Assembly (NCBI RefSeq): GCF_900187505.1
Contig: NZ_FYDL01000001.1
Location: forward strand, 372,001-436,000
Source of the DNA: Pseudomonas sp. Irchel s3h17
Lineage (GTDB): Bacteria; Pseudomonadota; Gammaproteobacteria; Pseudomonadales; Pseudomonadaceae
Direction of reading: 5' to 3'
Length of the DNA stretch: 64,000 nucleotides
Shown: one piece after another, positions 35,521 through 45,108 of the stretch
Layout: every line of letters starts with the position of its first letter
How positions within the stretch are numbered: position 1 is the stretch's first letter
Made by a program: the position numbers and the translations under genes
Notes under the pieces: generated by a model
What the model was told of the DNA's origin: nothing
Databases searched by the model: none
Seen by the model: only the letters and a program-made list of their open reading frames with translations

Positions 35521-35628
35521 ATGCCGTCGGGCCTTGAGACCAGGGCCCGGCGATCGGCAATAGCCAGGGGCAGGCAGGGCTGTTGTGACGAGCGCATCTG
35601 CGCAGCCATGAGGTTGCGCGGGTTGACG

Positions 35629-36087
35629 CTACAGGTCCCGCGACATCAGCCACTGCTCTTTGCCCCATGCCTCGAATCGCTCCAGCACTTTCCAACCGCG
35701 CCGGGCGTAATAATCACGTTGGTCGTGGGTGTGCAAATACAGGGTCGCGATGCCGACTCCCCTGGCGTGCTCGCAGATACCTTCGATCAACTGCGCTGCG
35801 AGCCCCTTCCCTCGGGCTTGAGGGGTGATGAACACACAGGCCAGCCACGGGCCCAGCTCCGGCCGGTCAGGCAGATCGTCGCTGGCAAGTGCCGCACCGC
35901 CCAGCAGTTGCCCGCGATCCAGGACGATCAACGACTTCCAGCTGCCGTCACGCTGCCCATCAGCGAACTCACGTTGCCAATCGGGCAGAGACTGCCGTGC
36001 ATACTCGTAGCTGAATTGCCGATACAGCCATTCGGCCATCGTGGCGCACTGATCCATGTGTTGGTCGAGCCAGTCCATATGCAACAT
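35629..36087 (-). CDS. GNAT-family N-acetyltransferase
   Basis: The 152-aa protein has the GNAT core: GGAALASDDLPDRPELGPWLACVFITPQARGKGLAAQLIEGI (acetyl-CoA loop RGKGLAAQL) and the C-terminal QRDYYARRGWKVLERFE. The substrate is unknown. Two starts have good ribosome sites: ATG 36087 (AGGAG upstream) and ATG 36135 (GGAGG 6 nt upstream, adding 16 residues in frame). I use 36087 because the added residues are polar and unlike the fold. It is convergent with the dioxygenase gene. Confidence 0.85.
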   Translation of the reverse strand: MLHMDWLDQHMDQCATMAEWLYRQFSYEYARQSLPDWQREFADGQRDGSWKSLIVLDRGQLLGGAALASDDLPDRPELGPWLACVFITPQARGKGLAAQLIEGICEHARGVGIATLYLHTHDQRDYYARRGWKVLERFEAWGKEQWLMSRDL

Positions 36088-36550
36088 GTGAAACGCTCCT
36101 TTTGCCTGGGTTTGCATGACGCGATGCAGGGCCATCGGACACCTCCAGGAAGGCCGCCCGCTGGCGCTGCAGACTAGTTGAAAACGCTGGGGACTGCCTG
36201 ACGGCGGCGACAGGAGCCGGCCAGGCCTGGCGGAACACCACACGGCGTCGACGACGGATGCCCGTCGGGCAAAACCACTGCTAGGCTTTCCGTTAGCCCT
36301 GAGCATTTCCCTGTCGACTCGGGGCTGGCGGCAAATGGCGGGCGATTCCTGAAGTCCGTCGGCAACCTCGGGCAGTTGGCGGTTCGTTGATAAATATCAG
36401 AGGGGCTCCACCGGGGCTCCAGTACCCTCTTGGTGGCCATCGCCACGGGCGGGCGGCTCAACGATTGCGTCCGAAACGGATTCGAACCATCAGAACAACC
36501 AGCCACTGCCAGCCATTCCCCATGACCGGCGCCGCTTGCGAGGTAAGTCA
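36088..36550. other. Intergenic region with a 9-bp direct repeat before the antiporter
   Basis: No gene is seen in these 463 bp apart from the possible N-terminal extension of the GNAT gene. GGGGCTCCA occurs at 36402-36410 and again at 36413-36421, an 11-bp period that could mark a regulator-binding site or an RNA element of the antiporter leader. The antiporter ribosome site GAGG is at 36540-36543. Confidence 0.4.
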
Positions 36551-37609
36551 ATGCTCTACTGGATGCTGCTCTTCATCCCCGGTGCCATTCTTCTGGAGTT
36601 CCTGGCACCGCAGCAGCACCTGCTGGTCTTCCTGACCGCCGCGCTGGCCATCGTGCCGCTGGCCGGCTGGCTGGGCCGGGCCACCGAGCAGCTGGCGGAG
36701 CGCTCCGGCGAGGGCGTGGGCGGATTGCTCAATGCCACGTTCGGCAACGCCACCGAACTGATCATCGCCCTCAGCGCACTGCGCGCCGGCTTGCACGACG
36801 TGGTGCAGGCCTCCATCGTCGGCTCCATCATCGGCAATATCCTGCTGGTGCTGGGCGCCGCCATGCTCGCCGGAGGACTGGGGCACAAGGAACAGCAATA
36901 CAATGCCTCCGCTGCCCGCTCCCAGGCGACCTTGCTGACCCTGGCCACCATTGCCCTGATTCTCAGTTCAGTGGTCGCCTCCCGTGTCCCTGACGTGCCC
37001 CAGGCGTTGAGCCTGTACATCTCCCTGGTCCTGTTGCTGGTGTACGGGTTGTTCCTGGTGTACTCGCTGGTCACCCACAAGAGCCTGTTTGCCGGGGAGC
37101 CCGTGGTGCGCGATGCGAGCATGCCACCCCTCTGGTCGATGAAAAAAGCGCTGCTGGTCCTGGCGGCAGCCACCCTGATGATCGCCTGGATCAGTGAGAT
37201 CCTGGTGGCCGCCATCGAGCCGAGCGCCCATCAACTGGGCCTGAGCAACCTGTTCGTCGGGGTGTTCATTGTCGCGATACTCGGCAATGCGGCCGAGCAT
37301 TTTTCCGCGATTTCCGCTGCCCGAAAAAATCGCATGGACCTCGCGCTGTCGATCTCCATCGGTTCCAGCATCCAGGTCGCCCTGTTCGTCGCCCCCGTCC
37401 TGGTCCTGGCCAGCTATGCTATCGGCACAACGCCCATGGACCTGGCCTTCCCCGGCGGCCTGGTGCTCAGCGTGCTGCTGGCGGTGCTGATCACCGGCCA
37501 GGTAGCGGCCGATGGGCGATCGGACTGGCTAAAGGGCGTACAGTTGTTGGCGGTGTACCTGATCCTCGGCCTGGCCTATTTCTTCATACCAGCGACTGCA
37601 AGCGCCTGA
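36551..37609 (+). CDS. Calcium/proton (CaCA) antiporter, ChaA/Cax type
   Basis: The 352-aa inner-membrane protein has two copies of the CaCA alpha motif: [20 protein letters not shown] (about 58-77) and [20 protein letters not shown] (about 237-256), each with the key Glu. It exchanges Ca2+ or Na+/K+ for H+. ATG 36551 with GAGG 7 nt upstream is chosen over an in-frame upstream start. It is followed 28 bp later by a SulP transporter. Confidence 0.9.
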   Translation: MLYWMLLFIPGAILLEFLAPQQHLLVFLTAALAIVPLAGWLGRATEQLAERSGEGVGGLLNATFGNATELIIALSALRAGLHDVVQASIVGSIIGNILLVLGAAMLAGGLGHKEQQYNASAARSQATLLTLATIALILSSVVASRVPDVPQALSLYISLVLLLVYGLFLVYSLVTHKSLFAGEPVVRDASMPPLWSMKKALLVLAAATLMIAWISEILVAAIEPSAHQLGLSNLFVGVFIVAILGNAAEHFSAISAARKNRMDLALSISIGSSIQVALFVAPVLVLASYAIGTTPMDLAFPGGLVLSVLLAVLITGQVAADGRSDWLKGVQLLAVYLILGLAYFFIPATASA

Positions 37610-37637
37610 ACCCTATCGACCCAAGGAAAACGTCGCC

Positions 37638-39395
37638 ATGAGCGAAGTCCAGCCCTCCGAACCCGGGCCAGCAACGCCCCCTCTGAACCGTGGCCTGTCC
37701 GGCTGGCAACGCTGGCTGCCAGGGCTGCAATTGTTGCGCAGCTACCAGCCCGCCTGGCTGCCGAAAGACCTGATTGCCGGCCTGGTGCTGACCACCATGC
37801 TGATCCCGGTGGGCATCGCCTACGCCGAGGCCTCGGGGGTTCCGGGCATCTACGGCCTGTACGCGACGATCATTCCACTGCTGGCCTATGCCCTGTTCGG
37901 CCCCAGCCGCATCCTGGTACTGGGCCCCGACTCGGCGCTGGCGGCGATCATCATCGCCGTGGTCCTGCCGCTGTCCGCTGGCGATCCCATGCGCGCCATC
38001 GCGCTGGCCAGTGCCATGGCCCTGGTGTCGGGCCTGGTCTGCGTCGGTGCCGGGCTGCTGCGCCTGGGGTTCATCACCGAATTGCTGTCCAAGCCAATCC
38101 GCTACGGCTACATGAACGGCATCGCCTTCACCGTACTGATCAGCCAGACGCCCAAGTTGTTCGGCATCTCCATCGACAGCAGCGGCCCGCTGCGCGACAT
38201 CCTGGCCCTGAGCAAGGCCCTGCTTGATGGCCAGGCCAACTGGACGGCCTTCGCCATTGGCATCGGCACGCTGGCGGTCATCCTCGTGCTCGCGCGCTTT
38301 GACCGTGTGCCCGGCATCCTCATTGCGGTGGTGGCCGCCACCCTGGTGGTCGGCGGCCTGAATCTGGACGCGGTCCATAACCTCAAGGTGTTGGGCCCCC
38401 TGCCCGAGGGCCTGCCCGGTTTCAGCCTGCCCTGGCTGACGTTGAACGACCTGGGTACCGTGCTGCTGGGCGGTTTCGCCGTGGCGCTGGTGTCCTTCGC
38501 CGACACCAGCGTGCTATCGCGCACCTACGCCGCGCGGACCCGCACCCACGTCGACCCGAATCAGGAAATGATCGGCCTGGGCGCCGCCAACCTGGCCGCG
38601 GGACTGTTCCAGGGCTTTCCCATCAGCAGCAGCTCCTCGCGCACCCCGGTGGCCGAGGCGGCCGGCTCCAAGACCCAGCTCACCGGCGTGTTCGGTGCCG
38701 TGGGCGTGTCGCTGTTGCTGCTGTTCGGCCCCAACCTGCTGCAGCACCTGCCCAACAGCGCCCTGGCCGCGGTAGTGATCGCCGCCGCCATCGGCCTGTT
38801 CGAGTTCAAGGACCTGCGACGCATCTACCGCATTCAGCGCTGGGAATTCTGGCTATCGGTCACCTGCTTCGTCGGCGTCGCCGTACTCGGCGCGGTACCG
38901 GGTATCGGCCTGGCGGTGGTGGTGGCGGTGATCGAATTCCTCTGGGATGGCTGGCGCCCGCATTTCGCCGTGCTTGGCCGCGTCGACGGGATTCGCGGTT
39001 ATCACGACATCTCGCGCTACCCCCACGCCCGCCGCGCCCCCGGCCTGGTGTTGTTCCGCTGGGACGCACCGCTGTTCTTCGCCAATGCCGAACTGTTCCA
39101 GAACTGCGTGATGGAAGCCGTCGCCCAGTCCCCGACATCGGTGCGCCGGGTGGTGGTGGCCGCCGAACCGGTCACTAGCGTGGACGTGACCTCGGCGGAC
39201 ATGCTGGTGGAGCTGGAACAAGCCCTGCGCGCCAACGGTGTCGAACTGCGATTTGCCGAGATGAAAGACCCGGTCAAGGACAAGCTGCTACGCCTGGAAG
39301 TACTGGAGCACATCGGCAGCGAAGTGTTCCACCCGACGGTGGGTGCGGCGGTGGATGCGTACCTGGATGAGCATGAGGTGGATTGGACACCTTGA
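37638..39395 (+). CDS. SulP-family anion transporter with STAS domain
   Basis: The 585-aa protein is an SLC26/SulP transporter: the SulP signature LIAGLVLTTMLIPVGIAYAEASGVPGIYGLYATIIP (about 48-83), about ten to fourteen hydrophobic spans, and a C-terminal STAS domain from about 455 (PGLVLFRWDAPLFFANAELFQNCV, EPVTSVDVTSADMLVELEQAL). It likely imports sulfate, bicarbonate or another anion. AAGGAAAACGTCGCC precedes the ATG. It is convergent with the diguanylate cyclase, 43 bp away. Confidence 0.9.
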   Translation: MSEVQPSEPGPATPPLNRGLSGWQRWLPGLQLLRSYQPAWLPKDLIAGLVLTTMLIPVGIAYAEASGVPGIYGLYATIIPLLAYALFGPSRILVLGPDSALAAIIIAVVLPLSAGDPMRAIALASAMALVSGLVCVGAGLLRLGFITELLSKPIRYGYMNGIAFTVLISQTPKLFGISIDSSGPLRDILALSKALLDGQANWTAFAIGIGTLAVILVLARFDRVPGILIAVVAATLVVGGLNLDAVHNLKVLGPLPEGLPGFSLPWLTLNDLGTVLLGGFAVALVSFADTSVLSRTYAARTRTHVDPNQEMIGLGAANLAAGLFQGFPISSSSSRTPVAEAAGSKTQLTGVFGAVGVSLLLLFGPNLLQHLPNSALAAVVIAAAIGLFEFKDLRRIYRIQRWEFWLSVTCFVGVAVLGAVPGIGLAVVVAVIEFLWDGWRPHFAVLGRVDGIRGYHDISRYPHARRAPGLVLFRWDAPLFFANAELFQNCVMEAVAQSPTSVRRVVVAAEPVTSVDVTSADMLVELEQALRANGVELRFAEMKDPVKDKLLRLEVLEHIGSEVFHPTVGAAVDAYLDEHEVDWTP

Positions 39396-39438
39396 AGCGA
39401 GACCCGCCGGGACGCTGTTCAATCAATAACGACACGGC

Positions 39439-40899
39439 TCAGGCACAGGCGGTCGACGCAGGTACCTGACTGATGTCGCAGACATAGCGATCGCGCCCCT
39501 GTTGCTTGGCCTGGTACAGCAACTGGTCGGCGCGGATCAGCAACGCCTCAAGGCTGTCGCCGGCACCGCGCCATGCGCTGACACCCAGGCTGCACGTCAC
39601 GCTAACGCAGTGCCCTTCATGGTTCAGAGGGGCCTTGCGCACTGTTTTCAGCAGACGCCCCGCCAGCAACCGGGCACCCTCCAGATCCGTGTCCGGCAGC
39701 AGGATGACAAACTCCTCGCCCCCCATGCGGGCAAGCACGTCGTGCTGGCGGATGATTCGCTCCAGCTGGCGCACGAAAAACTTCAACACCTGGTCACCAC
39801 CATCATGGCCATAGGTATCGTTGACCCGCTTGAAATGGTCGATGTCCAGCTGCAACACGCTCAGCGGGCGACCGTCGCGGCTGGCGCGGGTCAGTTCCCG
39901 CTCGCCCAACACCATCAACGCACGCCGGTTGTAGGCACCGGTGAGAAAGTCTCGGGTGGCCGCCTGGTGATGCGCCACGCTGACATTAACCAGATGCACC
40001 AGCAGCAGACCGATCAACGGCAAACAGAGGAGAAACCCGGCCAGCAACATCAATGGAAAGCTATTGATCCGCACGAACAGCGCCAGGTAGCTCGAGATCA
40101 GCGGCTCACTGTAATAAATCAGTTGCAACTTGCCCTCGGGATCCACCAGGTGCCGGGTAAATCGTTCACCGTCCGTCGTCTCGGCCACCCCCTCGGCCCC
40201 CACGAGGGTGGCCGCGGAAGCAACCCCGGGGGGTACCAGTGCCTGCCACAGCTCGGCTGAGCCGGGCAGGTACTCGACCCTGCCTGAGTCCAGGCGCATA
40301 TGGATGTCGAAATACAACACATGCTCATGCGCCTCGGTCATGGCGACGCGAATCACGATGCCATCGCGAAACGCACGCGCGAGGTCCGGGCGCGCGGGCA
40401 ACTGCACGGGTGTCATTTCGGTCTGTGTCTGCTGGATCAAGGCAAAACCACCGTCGCAGGCGTAGCCGATGACTTGCCGGCTGACCATGCGGATCTTGCC
40501 TTCGTTCAAGCTGATGTGCGGCGTGCCCGGGGCTGACAGGCTGTCCGCCAGCGCACGAGGCACACTCAGCAGTTGCTGATCGAGCTCCCGCATGTTCCGG
40601 GCCAGGATCGTACTGACCAGCTCCCGCCGGGTTATTGACTCACTCGACAGGCAAGTGCCTGTCGGTGGGTCGGCCCATTGCAGGGCCTGATGTAACTCGT
40701 GGATGGAAATTTGCTTCATCAAGTAGGAAAAGCCCTGATTAGTGCGCTCCACCAGTGCCGCATGTTGCCCGGCGAGCAACAACTCACGCTGCAGTTGGTA
40801 CTGATGCACAAGCCCCTGCAAGGCAACCAGGGACAGCACCGCCACCACTAACCAACAACCGATCCTGACGCTGCGCGCGTGTTCGACGACCCAATTCAT
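39439..40899 (-). CDS. Membrane diguanylate cyclase (GGEEF) with extracytoplasmic sensor
   Basis: The 486-aa protein has a first membrane segment at about 12-32, a periplasmic domain of about 240 residues with Cys83 and Cys148, a second membrane segment at about 282-305, and a GGDEF domain with active-site GGEEF at 393-397. An RxxD inhibitory site, RQHD (384-387), is exactly 5 residues before it, so c-di-GMP synthesis should be product-inhibited. It follows pelG in the same direction (340 bp), which places a c-di-GMP source next to the c-di-GMP-controlled pel operon. Confidence 0.92.
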   Translation of the reverse strand: MNWVVEHARSVRIGCWLVVAVLSLVALQGLVHQYQLQRELLLAGQHAALVERTNQGFSYLMKQISIHELHQALQWADPPTGTCLSSESITRRELVSTILARNMRELDQQLLSVPRALADSLSAPGTPHISLNEGKIRMVSRQVIGYACDGGFALIQQTQTEMTPVQLPARPDLARAFRDGIVIRVAMTEAHEHVLYFDIHMRLDSGRVEYLPGSAELWQALVPPGVASAATLVGAEGVAETTDGERFTRHLVDPEGKLQLIYYSEPLISSYLALFVRINSFPLMLLAGFLLCLPLIGLLLVHLVNVSVAHHQAATRDFLTGAYNRRALMVLGERELTRASRDGRPLSVLQLDIDHFKRVNDTYGHDGGDQVLKFFVRQLERIIRQHDVLARMGGEEFVILLPDTDLEGARLLAGRLLKTVRKAPLNHEGHCVSVTCSLGVSAWRGAGDSLEALLIRADQLLYQAKQQGRDRYVCDISQVPASTACA

Positions 40900-41239
40900 G
40901 ACTCCTGCTCCACTGCGGCACCTGGCACGCGTTGTCTTGCTCCACCGCTGATCTTGCGCAAGGCTGTAACGGCCGTGTCCAACTCGCTCGCATCAACATC
41001 GGCATAGCGATGGGCTCGCGGGGGGGTAGTCAGGACGCGGCGGCAAACGGGGCAGCCGCCAGTGACGGGCCGACCACGGCGCTGACAATGGCCTGCAGTA
41101 ACGCATACCCCCGGGCATGGCCGCTGTGAATTGAGGCGCAGGTCCGCTGAAAATCGAAGCGCAAGGCTGAATACCTGTGAACGTGGCTGATAAGGCGACG
41201 TATCAATAGGCATTTGTTCACAAACGTGATGCTCGACCG
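40900..41239. other. Gap between pelG and the diguanylate cyclase
   Basis: These 340 bp hold no convincing gene on either strand. Two short minus-strand frames (63-73 codons) lack ribosome sites and recognisable sequence. The stretch is long enough for a separate promoter for the diguanylate cyclase. Confidence 0.5.
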
Positions 41240-42610
41240 TCAATGCGACAGCATGAAGGTGTCGTACTCCAGATCCTCCAGCACCCTCGAAAGCCGGTGC
41301 AGTCCCAGGAGCACACAGACCAGCAACGACAGCGTAAAGCCGTAGCCGAAGAAGCTGGGGCCAAGGTACTGGCTGAGCAGGGTCAACGCGGTATTCGACA
41401 CCACGAACCAGACACACAACTGGAGAACGATCATGCGTTTGTCCAGGTAGAAGAAGACATTGAGCAAGGCCATGAACACCACCTGGAGACTCACGCCAAT
41501 CAAGGCGATGTGAAACAGTGGCAGGTAGTAACTGGACAGCCCCAACCACTCGAGCAGACGCGGGGCGAACAGGAACGACAGCAACACCGTCACGCCCTGC
41601 ACCTTGCAGATTTCCAGCAGGCCCTGGCGGATCGACAGGACCATCTCGGTTTTCAACTGGCCGATGTACTGCAGCGTTGCACCGTCCCGGATGGCTTGAA
41701 ACAACCGTTCACACCACTCGGCGAAATCGGTTTCGATGCGCACCAGAAACACCGCCATGCCGGGAATGATCGCCAGGTAGGCGAGGAAGATCGGCAGGTC
41801 ATAGATAAGCGAGGCGCGTAGCGGGCCGACCATTCCACTCGATGTACCGGGGTTGAGCCAGAACAGGAATTTGTCGACCCAGATCCCCAGGTTGTAACAG
41901 AAGCCGGTGGCGAGCAGGCTGACAAACACCTGGCGGCGGTCGAGGAAGTCGAAGGCAATCAGTTTCTCGGCCTGGTATTCGCGCAAGATGTCGTAGAGAT
42001 ACAGGAACAGCAACGCGCTGTGACCGATCAACAGGGCCAGCAGCAAACCCGGCAGCTGCAGGAAGCTCAGCGCGTAGGCACTCGCCACCATCAGCGAATA
42101 GCCCACCAGCATCACCAGCAGGATCCGGTTGTAAGCCTTCATGCCGGACAGAAAGATAATCACCAGCCACAGATTGCACAGGACGACGAAGTTCGCCAGC
42201 ACCAGCACGCGAAAAATCAGCGGCTCGTCGAACAGCAGGCCCAGCACCATGATCCCCAGCAACCCGGCACCAAGGGTGACCATCAGTAAAATCCCCAACA
42301 GATTCGGCAATATCCGCTCGTGCTGGTGTTCGTAAAGTAGGTCGGAAACGAAACGGGTAAAAAACAGCTGCAGGCCACCGGTCAGGATCAACGAACTGGC
42401 CATCAGGTAGGTCACGGTCACCAGGAACTGGCCAACCAGCACATCGGGCAGCAACAAGCCGAGACTGATACTGCCGACCAGCATCACGCTGACAATCGAC
42501 AGCACCCAAGGGCCGGAACTGATCAATCCGGCATACAGGTAGGCATGCAGGGTCGCCGTGTAGGAGTCGCGCGAGAGAATCCTGCGCAGTTCAAAGCCTA
42601 TTCCAGCCAT
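41240..42610 (-). CDS. pelG: Pel exopolysaccharide membrane protein PelG
   Basis: The 456-aa protein has about twelve membrane segments and the PelG start MAGIGFELRRILSRDSY. It is a Wzx-like flippase-type protein that, with PelD and PelE, moves Pel across the inner membrane. Its ATG follows the pelF stop directly. Length equals the P. aeruginosa protein as I know it. It ends the core operon. Confidence 0.95.
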   Translation of the reverse strand: MAGIGFELRRILSRDSYTATLHAYLYAGLISSGPWVLSIVSVMLVGSISLGLLLPDVLVGQFLVTVTYLMASSLILTGGLQLFFTRFVSDLLYEHQHERILPNLLGILLMVTLGAGLLGIMVLGLLFDEPLIFRVLVLANFVVLCNLWLVIIFLSGMKAYNRILLVMLVGYSLMVASAYALSFLQLPGLLLALLIGHSALLFLYLYDILREYQAEKLIAFDFLDRRQVFVSLLATGFCYNLGIWVDKFLFWLNPGTSSGMVGPLRASLIYDLPIFLAYLAIIPGMAVFLVRIETDFAEWCERLFQAIRDGATLQYIGQLKTEMVLSIRQGLLEICKVQGVTVLLSFLFAPRLLEWLGLSSYYLPLFHIALIGVSLQVVFMALLNVFFYLDKRMIVLQLCVWFVVSNTALTLLSQYLGPSFFGYGFTLSLLVCVLLGLHRLSRVLEDLEYDTFMLSH

Positions 42611-44125
42611 TCAACAGGTCCCCATGGCGGCATGATAAAGATCACGATAGCGGCGCAGCATCAAGGCCTGGCTGTAGTAACGGTTAACCCGCAACAGGCC
42701 GCTGGTCTGCGCGTCTTGCCAGCGCTGCGGGTTTCTCAGCAGACCAAGGATCGCCGTCGACGTGGCCTGAGGGTCGGCAATGGCCACCACCGTCCCGCCA
42801 CATCCGAGGTCGCGGTCCTCGGCGCTGCCGCCTTCGATCAACTCGCGACAGGACCCCACGTCGCTGCTGACCACCGGCGTTCCGGCGGCCCAGGCTTCCA
42901 GAATCACCAGCGGCTGGGCCTCGCTGATGGAGGTCAGGACCATCAGGCCCAACTGCGGCAGGATGTCCTGGATGCGTTGGAAACCGAGGAACCGCACCTT
43001 GCCTTCCAGCCCCAGGCTCGCCGTCAGGCTGTGGCACTCACTGGCGTATTCCGGATCCTCTTCTTCGGGCCCGACGATCCAGCCTTCGACCTGGGGCATG
43101 ACACTGATCACACCCCGCATGGCTCGCAGGAAGGTCTTGACGTCCTTGATCGGCACCACACGACCAATCAAGCCAACCACGGGGGCAATACCGGGCGGGC
43201 GGGTGTCGAAGGCGGCCGTCCATTGCGGCAGGTCAATGCCGTTGGGAATCACCTGGGTGCGGGCCGGGTCGGCACCGTCCTGGATCTGCCGTTGGCGATT
43301 GCCGTCGTACAGCGCCACGATCGTGTCGGCACTGTGGTAGGTCAGTTGGCCGATGCGCTCGAAGAAGCGGATCCAGAGCTCACGGAGGTAACCCGTGCCG
43401 GCGTCCAGGCTGCCATTGAGGGCATGCTCGGGACTCTCGGCGAGCCAACTGGCCTGGGCCAGGTCGATTTTGCGCTCCTTGGTATAGATACCGTGCTCGC
43501 TGAGCAGATAGCCACAACCCCAGCGTTTCTTGAGCATGCAGCCCAGTATCCCGGCATAACCGGTGGAGATGGCGTGCAGCACCCGTGCCGGCGGCATTCT
43601 CCGCGAGGCTTCGGCGAGCATCAGCAATGGCGACTGCATGGAACGCAAGGTCCAGAAATAATTGACGAACGACGGGGCGCTGCAGTGCTGCCGATACCCG
43701 CTGCTGAGCACTGCCCAGCTGGCACGGCTGCGCAACACGTCATCCAGCGTCAAGTGCCCTTGGACCATGAGGTCGAGCAAGCGCTCGCCCAGCTCCGGGG
43801 CCGGCGTGTCCGGGTGGTGCAAAAAGCGATACAGGTCGGACAGTTGTTGCTCGCAGGCCTTGCGCGGCAATGCCCTGGCGCTGGTGGGCCGGGTTGCATC
43901 CTCGAGAAAGACTTCCTCGATGTGCAGAACATTCGACGGAATCTCATAGCGTCGGCTCGCATAGGCCGAACGCTGTCCGCCAATGAACATCACCGAGAAC
44001 GTCAGGTCGGGCAGACCGAGAATCATCTGGTGGATCCAGCTGGACACGCCTCCGCGGACATAGGGCCAGGTACCTTCAAGCAACAGACAGATGTCAACAC
44101 GCGGCCCATCGTCTTTGCGGTTCAT
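42611..44125 (-). CDS. pelF: Pel polymerising glycosyltransferase PelF
   Basis: The 504-aa cytoplasmic GT4 enzyme starts with the PelF motif VDICLLLEGTWPYVRGGVSSWIHQMI and has the GT4 EX7E region (ISEAQPLVILEAWAAGTPVVSSDVGSCREL, about 395-424). It uses UDP-sugar to make the Pel polymer. It overlaps pelE by 4 nt and is followed directly by pelG. Confidence 0.95.
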   Translation of the reverse strand: MNRKDDGPRVDICLLLEGTWPYVRGGVSSWIHQMILGLPDLTFSVMFIGGQRSAYASRRYEIPSNVLHIEEVFLEDATRPTSARALPRKACEQQLSDLYRFLHHPDTPAPELGERLLDLMVQGHLTLDDVLRSRASWAVLSSGYRQHCSAPSFVNYFWTLRSMQSPLLMLAEASRRMPPARVLHAISTGYAGILGCMLKKRWGCGYLLSEHGIYTKERKIDLAQASWLAESPEHALNGSLDAGTGYLRELWIRFFERIGQLTYHSADTIVALYDGNRQRQIQDGADPARTQVIPNGIDLPQWTAAFDTRPPGIAPVVGLIGRVVPIKDVKTFLRAMRGVISVMPQVEGWIVGPEEEDPEYASECHSLTASLGLEGKVRFLGFQRIQDILPQLGLMVLTSISEAQPLVILEAWAAGTPVVSSDVGSCRELIEGGSAEDRDLGCGGTVVAIADPQATSTAILGLLRNPQRWQDAQTSGLLRVNRYYSQALMLRRYRDLYHAAMGTC

Positions 44126-45108
44126 GTCCAGCTCCTCACCAGGGCGGCGAATGGCGGTCGCTGCTGCATGTCCACTGGCAGGCGGGTCAACAGCCCGGGC
44201 ACCTCATGGTAACGACCGGCCACGAAGGCCAGCTCCGCGCGATACGGCAACACGTGGGCCTCGTCTATGCCGCTCTCCTGGGCCAGGCTCAACAATGTGT
44301 CGGCGCGTTCGACATCGCCACGCTCCAGGGCAATCCGCCCGGCCAGCAGGAACAGCTCACCGCCCTCCCCAGCCAGCAGTCCTTGTTCGGCATGCTCACT
44401 GGCCTGATTGAGGACGTGCTCCAGCACACTGCCCTGGGCCAGCCCAAGATAGGCCAGCTCCCAGTACCAGCGCGCCAATGTGGCATGCAGTGCGCCTGCC
44501 GCTTGTGCGGTGGCCGCGGGCACTTGCGCGAGGGCGGTTTGTATCCGCAGGTTGATGTCGCTCTCCAGCGTGTCGAGCATCGAGTACGCCAGCAACCGCA
44601 CGTCATCGCTTGGATCACCCAATGCCAGCTTGAGGATAGGCACCGCTTCCCGGCCGGCCATGCGTCGGGTCGCCAGCAGACCGGCCGAACGCTGTTCTGG
44701 CCGCGGCGCATGCCGCAACACATCCTGCAACCCTCCCCCGGCAAAGCTCGACAGACCCGTGTTGACCTGGGCCAGGAGCGGCAGCTTGGGGATGGTGACG
44801 GATTGCCAGGTCTGTTTGTCGCGTTGGCGCGACACGTGCAGCGTCGGGAAAATCGCCATGACCCCCAAGGTGCCAAACACAGGCACAAAGAACGCCAGGC
44901 TGAAGATCAACAGCGGACTCCAGGGCAGCGGCGAACGATAGCGCACCGGCAACGACCGCCACACCGCCGCACACAGCAGTGCACAGGCAAGGCCATGAAC
45001 CGGAATGAAGACCAGCCACTGTTGCCACTCGGGCGCAGCCGACCACAAACGGCTCCAGCTTCCCGCTTCCAGCACCAGGGCAGCGCTAAACATCCACTTG
45101 CTGATCAT
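44122..45108 (-). CDS. pelE: Pel inner-membrane TPR protein PelE
   Basis: The 328-aa protein has two N-terminal membrane segments (about 25-45 and 55-85) followed by helical repeats (about 120-320, e.g. YSMLDTLESDINLRIQTALAQVPA, ALERGDVERADTLLSLAQESGI), the PelE plan. It forms the inner-membrane Pel complex with PelD, PelF and PelG. Its start lies inside the 3' end of pelD (23-nt overlap). Confidence 0.9.
   Translation of the reverse strand: MISKWMFSAALVLEAGSWSRLWSAAPEWQQWLVFIPVHGLACALLCAAVWRSLPVRYRSPLPWSPLLIFSLAFFVPVFGTLGVMAIFPTLHVSRQRDKQTWQSVTIPKLPLLAQVNTGLSSFAGGGLQDVLRHAPRPEQRSAGLLATRRMAGREAVPILKLALGDPSDDVRLLAYSMLDTLESDINLRIQTALAQVPAATAQAAGALHATLARWYWELAYLGLAQGSVLEHVLNQASEHAEQGLLAGEGGELFLLAGRIALERGDVERADTLLSLAQESGIDEAHVLPYRAELAFVAGRYHEVPGLLTRLPVDMQQRPPFAALVRSWT

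Noticed and set aside
35528..35549. CGGGCC/GGCCCG short hairpin between the convergent dioxygenase and GNAT genes
   Set aside because: Only a 6-bp stem with no T run; too weak to call a terminator.
36479..36489. GGATTCGAACC, which resembles the T-arm of a tRNA on the minus strand
   Set aside because: The flanking bases do not form a T stem, an acceptor stem or an anticodon arm, so it is a chance match.
41030..41221. 63-aa minus-strand frame between pelG and the diguanylate cyclase
   Set aside because: It starts with GTG without a ribosome site and its sequence shows no domain; I left the gap as non-coding.
42545..44212. 555-aa plus-strand frame opposite pelF
   Set aside because: It is opposite a gene identified as PelF by its motifs and its place in the operon; the composition is that of an antisense shadow.
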